A DNA stretch of 64,000 nt from Synergistaceae bacterium OttesenSCG-928-D05. GTDB taxonomy: Bacteria > Synergistota > Synergistia > Synergistales > Synergistaceae. A program made the translations under genes and the position numbers. The stretch lies in assembly GCA_030266985.1 (NCBI GenBank), contig JAJDJB010000003.1:26194-90193 (forward strand), written 5' to 3'. Of this stretch, positions 56,601-64,000 are shown in pieces. The stretch's first letter is position 1, and the number at the start of each line of letters is the position of its first letter. Under the pieces are notes generated by a model. That model did no database searches and was not told where the DNA came from. It saw only the letters and a list, made by a program, of their open reading frames with translations.

Positions 56601-57554
56601 TTGATTTCTGTAATCATTGCAACTTTTGACCGTGCAGAGGCGCTTAATTCCATTTCTCTGCCCTGCTTGCTCAAGCAGAGCTGTTGTTTTTTTGAGGTGA
56701 TTCTCTGGGACGCAAGCGACAACAAGCTTAGTGAGCAAATTTCAGCAAAATGGCAATCTGAGTTCGTTGAAAAAGATATTGACCTGCGTTATTACAAAGC
56801 GCCTCGCAAGGGGTCTTCGTCACAGCGCAATGATGCTGTTGCAGAGGCCCGCGGTGAGGTTATTTTTTTTATGGACGACGATACTGAGATATCTCCCACG
56901 ACTCTTTCCGTCCTGCAAAATACCTTTACCTGCTTCCCATGGCTGCGGGGTGCGGCCGTACCGGTGATAGAACAGGCGGATAGATTGCAACGGAGCGAAC
57001 ATTCTTTCCTGAGAAGATTCTTGGGATGGATTTTTTTCGGCACTCAAACAGTGCAAAGAATTATGCGGGCGTCGACGGTTCAGCGAATGCCCGCGCAGGA
57101 TTTGCCAGGGGGCGCGGAATGGCTTTCCACTTGTTGCTTCGCTGCGCGAAAATCAGTTTTTGAAGATCTGCGTTTCGATGAGCGATTCGAATTTTTCTCC
57201 GCCTATGCGCGATATGAAGACGTAGATTTTTCGCATCGTGTTTTCCTGCATTATAAAAAACCTTTACTTGTAGTTGGCGGCGCCTTTGCGATGCATCACG
57301 AAACCGCAGGGATTCGCAATAAGGGGGATGCCGTCAGTTTTATTGCGCAGGGATTTTATAATTCTTATCTGCTGAAGGAAAATTTCAGTGAATATCGGCG
57401 CGTTCCACCATGTTCTTTTTTCTGGGAACAACGTATCGCAAGATTTTTCGTACTCACGGCAGGCGGCTACAAGCCAAGTACAATTTTCAAAGGCTTCAAA
57501 GAGTATAGAAAAGCGCTAAGACAAAACTGCAGCGCGTCGAGGTGCTCCTCGTGA
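56601..57554 (+). CDS. glycosyltransferase family 2, tandem copy 1
   Basis: This GT-A fold transferase has about 317 residues. 'ISVIIATFDRAEALNSISLP' begins the nucleotide-binding fold, 'SSSQRNDAVAEARGEVIFFM' precedes the metal motif 'DDDTEIS', and 'GGAEWLSTCCFAARKSVFED' with 'ARYEDVDFSHRVFL' completes the acceptor side. The TTG start aligns with the starts of the next two genes; the longer GTG start would add 13 unrelated residues. Its stop overlaps the GTG of copy 2. It is the least similar of the three to the others. Confidence 0.82.
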   Translation: MISVIIATFDRAEALNSISLPCLLKQSCCFFEVILWDASDNKLSEQISAKWQSEFVEKDIDLRYYKAPRKGSSSQRNDAVAEARGEVIFFMDDDTEISPTTLSVLQNTFTCFPWLRGAAVPVIEQADRLQRSEHSFLRRFLGWIFFGTQTVQRIMRASTVQRMPAQDLPGGAEWLSTCCFAARKSVFEDLRFDERFEFFSAYARYEDVDFSHRVFLHYKKPLLVVGGAFAMHHETAGIRNKGDAVSFIAQGFYNSYLLKENFSEYRRVPPCSFFWEQRIARFFVLTAGGYKPSTIFKGFKEYRKALRQNCSASRCSS

Positions 57555-58489
57555 TTTCGGTCATCATCCCAACCTATAACAGAACAATCGCGCTGGAACA
57601 AATTTCCCTGCATAGCCTTTTAAATCAAAACGCTCAGGGCTTTGAGATTATCGTTTCGGATACCAGTACAAACGCAGAAACGGAATGTCTCGTTCGCGAT
57701 CTTCAACCCTCTTTTCACGAAAGAGGCGCCTCTTTGCGCTATCTCAAGGCTTCGCGCAAGGGCACCGTATCACAGCGCAACGAGGCGATATCGGTTTCCG
57801 CGGGAGACGTCTTGTTTTTTATCGACGACGACTGTGAGGTCAGCTATGACGCAATCTCGGTAATTGAAAGTTATTTTGATAGCTTCAGCTGGCTGAAAGG
57901 ATTGGGTTTGCCTCTTGTAAGCATCACACCGCCTCATCACGGTGAGAGCTTATTGGTGAAATTGGGGCGTTTCGTTTTTGGCGACGGGCCAAGCGATAAA
58001 AGAAAAGTGACGGCGGCGACCAGGAATATTTTCCCTTTCGCAGATGTGCCGGGGAATGCGGAGTGGCTAAGCGGAGGAAGTTTGGCTGTGCGCCGGGATG
58101 TTTTCAAAGAAATAGGCTTTGACGAAAAGCTTGAAACATTCAGCCCCTACGCCTCGTGCGAAGATCATGATTTTACGCACCGCCTTTTTCTACATTACGG
58201 ACAACCGCTTATCGTTGCCAACGGCGGACAGGTTATCCATCACAAGTACGGCGGGAGACGTTTCGAAGAGGACTGGCGACGGCCCGCATGTTTTTTTTAT
58301 AATACGTGGCGGGCAAGAGAGAATTTTCTTAGGTATAAAAAATATCCGCTGCTTCCGTTCTTGTGGTCCATGCGTATCGGGTTGCCTTTCTTTTTGCTGC
58401 GGCAGGGATTCAATTTTTCTGTGATTATGCGCGGTTATCATGAATATAAAAAAGCGGCGCGCGAAACTGCAAAGGAGCAGAAATCTTGA
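57551..58489 (+). CDS. glycosyltransferase family 2, tandem copy 2
   Basis: This 312-residue GT2 has 'ISVIIPTYNRTIALEQISLH', 'GTVSQRNEAISVSAGDVLFF', the metal motif 'DDDCEVS', 'PGNAEWLSGGSLAVRRDVFK' and 'YASCEDHDFTHRLFLHYGQP'. The 'HHKYGGRRFEEDWRRPACFF' segment has a counterpart in copy 3. The GTG start has GAGGTG six bases before it and overlaps the stop of copy 1 (GTGA). The final stop in turn overlaps the TTG of copy 3. It probably adds a sugar of the repeat, or one of a run of like residues. Confidence 0.85.
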   Translation: MISVIIPTYNRTIALEQISLHSLLNQNAQGFEIIVSDTSTNAETECLVRDLQPSFHERGASLRYLKASRKGTVSQRNEAISVSAGDVLFFIDDDCEVSYDAISVIESYFDSFSWLKGLGLPLVSITPPHHGESLLVKLGRFVFGDGPSDKRKVTAATRNIFPFADVPGNAEWLSGGSLAVRRDVFKEIGFDEKLETFSPYASCEDHDFTHRLFLHYGQPLIVANGGQVIHHKYGGRRFEEDWRRPACFFYNTWRARENFLRYKKYPLLPFLWSMRIGLPFFLLRQGFNFSVIMRGYHEYKKAARETAKEQKS

Positions 58490-59418
58490 TTTCGGTCGTT
58501 ATCGCAACGCGTAACCGACATAAGGCACTCGCCGAGATTTCACTGCCAAGCCTTCTGCAGCAGGATTTTTCAGGTTTTGAGGTCATCCTTTGGGACGCAA
58601 GCGACGATGCACTGACAGAAAAAGTTGCTGCGGATTTCATGCTGCGTTTTGCCGCTCTGGAAACCAATCTGCGCTACTTCAAAGCACCTCGTCCCGGCTC
58701 TGCCTCCCAGCGCAATAGCGCTGTGCAGGAAGTCCATGGTGAAATTATTTTTTTTCTGGACGACGATGTGGAAATCGGGCAAAACGTCCTACGAACTGTG
58801 CGTGATTATTTTGATACGTTCTCTTGGCTCACTGCGGCGTCTCCGCCGTTAATTGACAGGCAAGTAGCAACGTCGCAGCGAAATTCCTTTAAATTTTTTT
58901 TCGATCAGGCAGCGAGAAAGATTTTCTATGGACACTCGTTTGCCAGAAGAATTGTTGCCCCTTCGACAAAAAACATCGCGCCGGCCCATGACACGCCCGG
59001 CACGGCAGAATGGCTGAGCGGCGGGTGTATGGCCGTGCGGCGTGAGATCGTTCAGTCTCTGCGATTCGATGAGCGTCTTGAACGTTTCGGCGGTTACGCA
59101 TATTTGGAGGACGCAGATCTATCGCACAGGATATACTTGCGCGATCGGAGACCGTTATTGGTTATGGAAGGCTGCCACGCGATACATCACAGCGCTGAGG
59201 GAGAGCGTGAAAAAAAAGACTGGCAAAACGTTGCTGCTTTTTTTTATAACACATGGCAGGTGCGGCAAAATTTTGCTACGTATAAAAAATATCCGTCTTT
59301 GCCTTTTTTGTGGGGACTGCGAGCAGGAACAGTTGCTGCCTTGCTGTCAAAAGGGTATTCTGTCGGTGCGATCATCAAAGGATATGCTGAATACAGAAAA
59401 GCATTGCATGAAAATTAA
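58486..59418 (+). CDS. glycosyltransferase family 2, tandem copy 3
   Basis: This 310-residue GT2 is close to its neighbour. It has 'ISVVIATRNRHKALAEISLP', 'GSASQRNSAVQEVHGEIIFF', 'DDDVEIG', 'PGTAEWLSGGCMAVRREIVQ' and 'YAYLEDADLSHRIYLRDRRP'. The TTG start follows AAAGGAG by about eight bases and overlaps the stop of copy 2 (TTGA). The gene ends 19 bases from the convergent GT8 gene. Donor and acceptor are unknown; the three paralogues may add successive residues. Confidence 0.86.
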   Translation: MISVVIATRNRHKALAEISLPSLLQQDFSGFEVILWDASDDALTEKVAADFMLRFAALETNLRYFKAPRPGSASQRNSAVQEVHGEIIFFLDDDVEIGQNVLRTVRDYFDTFSWLTAASPPLIDRQVATSQRNSFKFFFDQAARKIFYGHSFARRIVAPSTKNIAPAHDTPGTAEWLSGGCMAVRREIVQSLRFDERLERFGGYAYLEDADLSHRIYLRDRRPLLVMEGCHAIHHSAEGEREKKDWQNVAAFFYNTWQVRQNFATYKKYPSLPFLWGLRAGTVAALLSKGYSVGAIIKGYAEYRKALHEN

Positions 59419-59437
59419 GAAAAGCAAAAACACCGCG

Positions 59438-60463
59438 CTATTTTTTACGCAGGAAACTCGCCATATAAACCTTTAGCATTTCTGCGCAGAGACGAATGCT
59501 ATTGAGATACAGCCTGTGCGCAATTCGCTGTATTAAGGTAACCGCACAATCCCTTGCTCGCTTGTGCACAACACGGGAATTACCCAAGCCTTCAAGCATC
59601 ATTTCCGTGAAATCATCCTCATCTTTGCAATAAGCCGTATATTTCAAATAGTGCCAATACAGAAGATCAATGTTTTTTCGGCTATAGACAAACCACGGTT
59701 TTTCAGAAGTGGCGTAATGCCAGATGTAACCGCTCGTCTCTTCCTTTGAAATAGCACCGCTTGTATCAAGCCTGTTGAATCGTCCGTCCAAAACATGCCA
59801 ATTGTTTTTAAAAATATAATTCAGACAATCCTGATCCACACACATTGCGGCATTGCCATATCTCTCATAAAAAGTGGCAACCTGCCCGCAAAAATCTCTG
59901 ATTTCCCTGATTTTTTCCAAGTCCATCAACAGGATGCCGGAGTTAAAATAATGTTCCGCGCTCAACCCAATTGCTTTATAGAAACAATTAATTCTCATCC
60001 AGAAAACGAATCCCAATTTTTTCCAAACGTTTGGCAGAATATCCTGGACCGCGCCTATTGGTTTCCCATCCAAGGGCTGACACCAAAGGTCGGCAATATC
60101 AAGATTTACAACAATATCGCAATCGAGGTAAATCACTTTTTCAAGATCAAGAATACGTGGGATAAAAAGTCGGTAGGACATCCCTGCCAGTTCTGACGGG
60201 GGACTTTTCTTTTGATTTTCTACAAAGTCGGAAACATCTACAAAGTGCAGTTCCTGAGAAAATACTTGTGCGGTTTCTTCAAGCTTTCGACGGTTCCACT
60301 CAGACAGCGATGCGTCGTGCAGCACATAAACGCAAACCGAATGCGCTGTATTTTTAAAAATCGATGCCAGAACCACCGCCGCATGACGCGCGTAAGAACC
60401 ATCCGGATCACTAAAAGCCAAAGCAACATTAATTTGCGTCGCGGGAACGGAAGATGTTTCCAT
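59438..60463 (-). CDS. glycosyltransferase family 8
   Basis: This 341-residue retaining GT-A transferase of the LgtC/WaaJ type has 'NVALAFSDPDGSYARHAAVV' at the start and 'YRLFIPRILDLEKVIYLDCD' with the metal DxD (DCD). 'HYFNSGILLMDLEKIREI', 'MCVDQDCLNYIFKNNW' and 'GYIWHYATSEKPW' (HxxxxxKPW metal and phosphate site) complete it. It would add a galactosyl or glucosyl residue. ATG 60463 has GTGAGGA upstream; a TTG 36 bases earlier is less likely. It is 51 bases downstream of the WbpM/CapD-type gene on the same strand. Confidence 0.87.
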   Translation of the reverse strand: METSSVPATQINVALAFSDPDGSYARHAAVVLASIFKNTAHSVCVYVLHDASLSEWNRRKLEETAQVFSQELHFVDVSDFVENQKKSPPSELAGMSYRLFIPRILDLEKVIYLDCDIVVNLDIADLWCQPLDGKPIGAVQDILPNVWKKLGFVFWMRINCFYKAIGLSAEHYFNSGILLMDLEKIREIRDFCGQVATFYERYGNAAMCVDQDCLNYIFKNNWHVLDGRFNRLDTSGAISKEETSGYIWHYATSEKPWFVYSRKNIDLLYWHYLKYTAYCKDEDDFTEMMLEGLGNSRVVHKRARDCAVTLIQRIAHRLYLNSIRLCAEMLKVYMASFLRKK

Positions 60464-60514
60464 TAAATCCTCACCGTTTGCCCATCCGGTAAAATCCAAT
60501 CGGTCAGCGGGCGC

Positions 60515-62386
60515 CTACGTCTCATTGGTCACCTCGCACCCCAAAGCCATAATACGCTCACGCAAAGTGCGGTCGTCAATCTCACCACACACAATAGCAC
60601 CCAGTAAATGCTCTATCTCTGGCAAGATGCTCTTTTCCTCGAGCAAGAGCTTGCTCAGGAATATTTTATCGTTGTCTGTTTTATCAACATGGACGGGGTC
60701 GTAAAATAGTTCTTCATAAAGTTTCTCGCCAGGGCGTATACCCGTATATTCCACTTTTATATCCTTATCAGGTTCGTAACCGTGCAGACGTATCAGCGTG
60801 CGTGCCATATCGTCGATTTTAACGGGCTCGCCCATGTCCAGCACAAAGAGTTCGCCGCCATGCCCCATGGCTCCAGCTTGAAGCACCAGGCTCACGGCCT
60901 CGGGAATCAGCATAAAATAGCGTTTCATCTCTTTGTCCGTTACAGTAACCGGCCCGCCCGCTTCGATCTGTTTCTCAAACTTCGGCACAACGCTGCCGCG
61001 GCTGCCCAGCACATTACCAAAACGTACTGTCATGTAAAGCGTATGCGGGTATTTCAGTTGAACGGGTTGCAGAACCCGCTCTGCAGCGCGCTTTGTCGCC
61101 CCCATAATGCTGCTGGGGTTGACCGCTTTATCGGTCGAAATCATGACGAAGCGCGCGACATCGTATTTCCCGGAAAGTTCCGCAAGATTCCACGTTCCAA
61201 AGGCATTAACACGCAAGGCTTCCCTCGGATTTTCCTGCATCAGCGGAACATGCTTATGTGCGGCCGCATGAAAAACGATATCGGGCTTGAACTCTCTAAA
61301 AATCATCTCCATCGTAACGGGATCCGCCACGTCTGCAATAATCGGCTTCACAGGCACTTTGTTATTAGACGAAGAAAGTGATTCCATCAGTAAGTATATA
61401 GACTGCTCCCCATGCCCCAAAGCCAAAACTTGTTTTGGCTCGCGGCGCAGAACCTGGCGGCAGATTTCCGAACCGATCGACCCCCCGGCTCCGGTAATAA
61501 GGACGGTTTTATCCCTTAGCAGATTTGATATCTCTTCGAGATCGAGTTTCACCGGCTTACGGCGCAGCAAGTCTTCCAGGCTTACGGAGCGCAGCCTATT
61601 GACAGTGACCTGCCCGTCCGCCAGATCAAGAAGACTGGGGAGCACGCGAACTGAAACATTATAATGCTCCAATACATCAAGGTATTGTTGAATTTGCGTG
61701 CCGGATGCCGACGGAATCGCGATCAATACGACATCTATTCGTTCCTCCGTCAGGATGCGCGGCAAATCGATACGTCGCCCAAGCACCTTTCTGGACGCAA
61801 CGTACATGTCCTGTACTTTGGGATCTTCATCAATGAAGCCGACAATTCTCTGCGATGCGTCGTGACGCAAGATATCGCGCGCAAGCATCGCCCCGGCTTC
61901 CCCCGCTCCGATAATCAGCGTCCGGGATTGCTTCATGTTTTCTTTAAACTCAACGAGCTCAGCCAACCGCCAGGAAACACGGACGCCTGACAGCATTATC
62001 AGCCCGAGTAAAGCCAAAATGGCAATCGACGACCTTGGTCCCACATATCCTTTGTCCAGATAGAGCAAAATCATAAAGACCGCAGTGCCAAGACAATAAA
62101 ACTTAAACAGACGAAGATATTCTTCAATGCTGGCCTTCGTCCACATGATGCTGTAGATTTTACCGATGAAAAGCGAGAGTAGAACAGCGGCAACGTAAAG
62201 AAAAAGAGAACGGAACATCTCTGCTCTATATCCGCCGGTAATGAAAAAAGTGAGCCGCAGCGCGTAGGCCAGATATACAGAGATGGACAGACATATGAAA
62301 TCTACGATTATAATTCTGCGGTTTCGGGTTCCGATATGAAGCCACAGTGATAAAAGCTTGCGTATAATGTCCACACTGATCGACAA
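60515..62386 (-). CDS. WbpM/CapD/PglF-type UDP-GlcNAc 4,6-dehydratase
   Basis: This protein of about 623 residues has four N-terminal membrane helices (about 25-150), a Rossmann-like domain ('TLIIGAGEAGAMLARDILRH') and the C-terminal catalytic SDR domain. The latter has 'VLITGAGGSIGSEICRQVLR', 'HAAAHKHVPLMQENPREALR', 'MISTDKAVNPSSIMGATKRA' (Met in place of Tyr, as in WbpM) and 'VRFGNVLGSRGSVVPKFEKQ'. It converts UDP-GlcNAc to UDP-4-keto-6-deoxy-GlcNAc. A TTG at 62386, nine bases after GGGAGG, is the likeliest start; the TTG at 62407 would lie almost at the predicted transcript start. It probably supplies the substrate of the 4-keto reductase and initiating transferase. Confidence 0.92.
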   Translation of the reverse strand: MSISVDIIRKLLSLWLHIGTRNRRIIIVDFICLSISVYLAYALRLTFFITGGYRAEMFRSLFLYVAAVLLSLFIGKIYSIMWTKASIEEYLRLFKFYCLGTAVFMILLYLDKGYVGPRSSIAILALLGLIMLSGVRVSWRLAELVEFKENMKQSRTLIIGAGEAGAMLARDILRHDASQRIVGFIDEDPKVQDMYVASRKVLGRRIDLPRILTEERIDVVLIAIPSASGTQIQQYLDVLEHYNVSVRVLPSLLDLADGQVTVNRLRSVSLEDLLRRKPVKLDLEEISNLLRDKTVLITGAGGSIGSEICRQVLRREPKQVLALGHGEQSIYLLMESLSSSNNKVPVKPIIADVADPVTMEMIFREFKPDIVFHAAAHKHVPLMQENPREALRVNAFGTWNLAELSGKYDVARFVMISTDKAVNPSSIMGATKRAAERVLQPVQLKYPHTLYMTVRFGNVLGSRGSVVPKFEKQIEAGGPVTVTDKEMKRYFMLIPEAVSLVLQAGAMGHGGELFVLDMGEPVKIDDMARTLIRLHGYEPDKDIKVEYTGIRPGEKLYEELFYDPVHVDKTDNDKIFLSKLLLEEKSILPEIEHLLGAIVCGEIDDRTLRERIMALGCEVTNET

Positions 62387-62415
62387 CAGGCTTCTCCTCC
62401 CTTTCAAGCCCGGTG

Positions 62416-62421
62416 ATTATA
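62416..62421 (-). promoter_or_regulatory. -10 box of the WbpM/CapD-type gene
   Basis: The minus strand reads TATAAT, 30 bases before the TTG start at 62386. Transcription would begin near 62409. A weak TAGTAA lies at the -35 distance. Confidence 0.45.
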
Positions 62422-62515
62422 ACGTATATTGAACCTTTTTACTACGCAGCGCAAGAGACAAAGTGCTGATTTAGGGAAAATCGCGTAAAAGTTTCTCTTT
62501 CTCAGTAAATTTCGC

Positions 62516-62543
62516 TGTACAATTCTTAAACGAAAGATAGAAT
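62516..62543 (+). promoter_or_regulatory. promoter candidate of the oadB-like gene
   Basis: TGTACA (62516-62521) and TAGAAT (62538-62543) are separated by 16 bases. They lie 34 bases before the ATG with its GGAGG site. Confidence 0.4.
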
Positions 62544-62576
62544 CTAGTCCGTCAATACTTATTTGGAGGCATCCCA

Positions 62577-63707
62577 ATGGATATGATAGCACAACTAATC
62601 GAGCACACGACATGGCAGAATATGGTGATGATCGGAATCGGATTCGGACTTATGTACATGGCCATCGTAAAAGAATTCGAACCGAACCTGTTGCTCGCTA
62701 TGGGTTTTGGGACACTTCTGGCGAACATACCGCTCTCCTCAGCTATCGACCATGTGGTTGGAGGCAAAGTGATTCACGGTGCGCTTTCGATGCTCTTCAA
62801 TATGGGTATTGCAAACGAGCTTTTCCCCCTGCTGATCTTCATCGCGGTCGGTGCGATGTGCGACTTTACGCCGCTTCTTTCCAACCCGCTGATGTTTATC
62901 TTCGGCCTTACGGCACAGGCAGGCATTTTCCTTACGATGGGTATTGCGCTGTTCTTCGGCTTCAACATTTTTGAAGCGGCGTCGATCGGCATCATCGGAG
63001 CGGCGGACGGCCCGACTTCCATATATGTCGCGAACCGATTCGCGCCACACCTGCTGGCACCAATATCCGTAGCCGCGTACACCTATATGGCGATGGTCCC
63101 GCTTATCCAGCCACCAGTGATCAAATTGCTCACGACGCAAAACGAGCGCAAGATGCGCATGCAATATGCGGAAAAGAAAGTATCCAAACGAACGCTCATT
63201 CTCTTTCCGATCGGCGTAACTGTTTTCTCCGGCATTATTGCCCCCGCGTCTCTCGCATTGATTGGATTCCTGATGTTTGGGAACCTTCTCCGCGTCAACG
63301 GCGCAACAGAACGCCTCTCGCAGGCTGCTCAAAACGAGCTGGCGAACATCGTGACGATTCTGCTGGGACTTTCGATATCGGCGACAATGACAGGGGAGAA
63401 ATTCGTAAACATGACGACGCTCATGATCATCAGCATGGGGCTTGTAGCATTCATACTGGACACTGCGGGCGGCGTCATCTCAGCCAAAATATTGAATATC
63501 TTCCTGCCGGCACATAAGAAAGTTAATCCTATGGTTGGTGCGGCCGGAATCAGCGCTTTCCCAATGTCGTCGCGAGTGGTACAGCGTTTGGGGCAACAGG
63601 CCGACCCCGGTAATTTCCTGCTCATGCATGCGGTGGGCGCGAACGTAGCCGGTCAGATTGGTTCCGTGCTCGCAGGCGGACTCTTGCTCGCGTATCTTGG
63701 GGGCTAG
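62577..63707 (+). CDS. sodium ion-translocating decarboxylase, beta subunit
   Basis: This 376-residue membrane protein has about nine or ten helices and is of the OadB/GcdB/MmdB type. The beta subunit couples decarboxylation of oxaloacetate, methylmalonyl-CoA or glutaconyl-CoA to Na+ export. Family signatures are 'GIGFGLMYMAIVKEFEPNLL', 'LIFIAVGAMCDFTPLLSNP', 'GIIGAADGPTSIYVANRF' with the conserved Asp in the re-entrant loop, and 'ISAFPMSSRVVQRLGQQADP'. No alpha or gamma subunit is in the window, though the gene is followed by a long hairpin. GGAGG precedes the ATG. The substrate enzyme cannot be told from this subunit. Confidence 0.93.
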   Translation: MDMIAQLIEHTTWQNMVMIGIGFGLMYMAIVKEFEPNLLLAMGFGTLLANIPLSSAIDHVVGGKVIHGALSMLFNMGIANELFPLLIFIAVGAMCDFTPLLSNPLMFIFGLTAQAGIFLTMGIALFFGFNIFEAASIGIIGAADGPTSIYVANRFAPHLLAPISVAAYTYMAMVPLIQPPVIKLLTTQNERKMRMQYAEKKVSKRTLILFPIGVTVFSGIIAPASLALIGFLMFGNLLRVNGATERLSQAAQNELANIVTILLGLSISATMTGEKFVNMTTLMIISMGLVAFILDTAGGVISAKILNIFLPAHKKVNPMVGAAGISAFPMSSRVVQRLGQQADPGNFLLMHAVGANVAGQIGSVLAGGLLLAYLGG

Positions 63708-63772
63708 GATAGTTTTACAGATATACTAACTTCAACTCTACAGTTATATAACGATCCTCATGAATAAAATAC

Positions 63773-63818
63773 AACCCGACAGCAGGCGGAGCAAAAAGAC
63801 TCCGTCTGCTGTCGGGTT
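63773..63818. terminator. long hairpin after the oadB-like gene
   Basis: Arms of 19 bases (63773-63791 and 63800-63818), starting AACCCGACAGCAG, pair fully apart from one G-T position around an eight-base loop. Only TT follows, so termination would be by the strong stem; it could also serve as an RNA-stability element. Confidence 0.65.
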
Positions 63819-64000
63819 TAAGTAAGTCTTCAAAATTCTATAGCAGTCATCAAAACTCGAAATCATTTCCTGCCGCCCCCACAGAAACGGACAAAAAGAA
63901 TATATACCGTCAAGATTTACACTTCCACATGATCTGGACGTCTTCTCTGAATTCTGATCGTGCGGCTGGCAGCCACACTCTCTCAGTTCAGAGGAGTTCT
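63819..64000. other. non-coding right edge
   Basis: I see no gene in the last 180 bases. CTCTGAA (63945-63951) and TTCAGAG (63987-63993) could pair around a GGCTGGCAGCC hairpin, hinting at a structured RNA cut by the window edge, but no family is recognised. Confidence 0.3.

Noticed and set aside
60782..61381. 199-residue plus-strand frame opposite the WbpM/CapD-type gene
   Set aside because: It is antisense to the conserved catalytic SDR domain and has no recognisable protein features.
1..64000. tRNA genes, rRNA genes and CRISPR arrays
   Set aside because: No cloverleaf T-loop consensus in intergenic space, no rRNA segments and no regularly spaced repeats were visible on either strand.

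Overview
The window is a bacterial chromosome segment with no rRNA, tRNA, insertion sequence or CRISPR array that I can see. Most of it is moderately GC-rich, densely coded and uses strong GGAGG-type ribosome binding sites with frequent GTG and TTG starts. The gene set suggests an anaerobic, amino-acid-fermenting, diderm bacterium, most likely of the Synergistota. It includes a selenium-metabolism YedF/aminotransferase pair, a Na+-pumping decarboxylase beta subunit, a short threonine ammonia-lyase, an old-yellow-enzyme reductase with a terminal Cys cluster, a UPF0182 giant membrane protein and a Wzz/WbpM-type surface polysaccharide locus. The phylum is inferred from gene content, not from a marker gene.

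Bases 1-33,300 are housekeeping and envelope genes in short operons. In order they are: a soluble lytic transglycosylase with a YbaK-type deacylase; a CitG-type synthase; an XRE regulator - ImmA protease - radical SAM operon; a flavin reductase; an RpiR regulator; two membrane proteins (YczE, YjiH); a ThiF / M19 dipeptidase / HicB-like / Ppx-GppA operon; MnmA; a membrane sensor with a degenerate HD-GYP domain translationally coupled to YedF and a cysteine-desulfurase-like enzyme; LemA and a DUF2207 protein; a secreted GH18 protein, a lipoprotein and a repeat protein; two tandem PPDK-N-like proteins; threonine ammonia-lyase; and a five-gene envelope operon (UPF0182, two DUF5684-like proteins, two secreted proteins).

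Bases 33,500-62,400 form a large surface polysaccharide (O-antigen or capsule) locus. The plus-strand part has a MurJ-like flippase, a GT4 transferase, a ProX-type domain gene with an apparent -1 frameshift, a second MurJ-like flippase and rfbBACD for dTDP-L-rhamnose. Facing it is a minus-strand operon of thirteen genes. It starts with wzz and a PglC-type initiating transferase, makes a UDP-L-6-deoxy-HexNAc (4,6-dehydratase, RmlD-like reductase, 2-epimerase), and ends in a strikingly AT-rich block holding a polymerase candidate, a WbsX protein, a pyruvyl transferase, a MenD-like ThDP enzyme and an SDR. Three tandem GT2 genes, a GT8 gene and a WbpM/CapD-type 4,6-dehydratase complete the locus. 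A perfect 16-bp palindrome lies between the divergent wzz and GT2 operons.

Pathway reading: WbpM/CapD plus the SDR next to the initiating transferase probably make the UDP-D-QuiNAc or D-FucNAc that is loaded on undecaprenyl phosphate. The second set makes an L-6-deoxy-HexNAc added by the WbuB-like transferase, and rfb supplies rhamnose. MurJ-family proteins replace a classical Wzx flippase, and Wzy/Wzz polymerise and set chain length. The window ends with the Na+-translocating decarboxylase beta subunit and a long hairpin.
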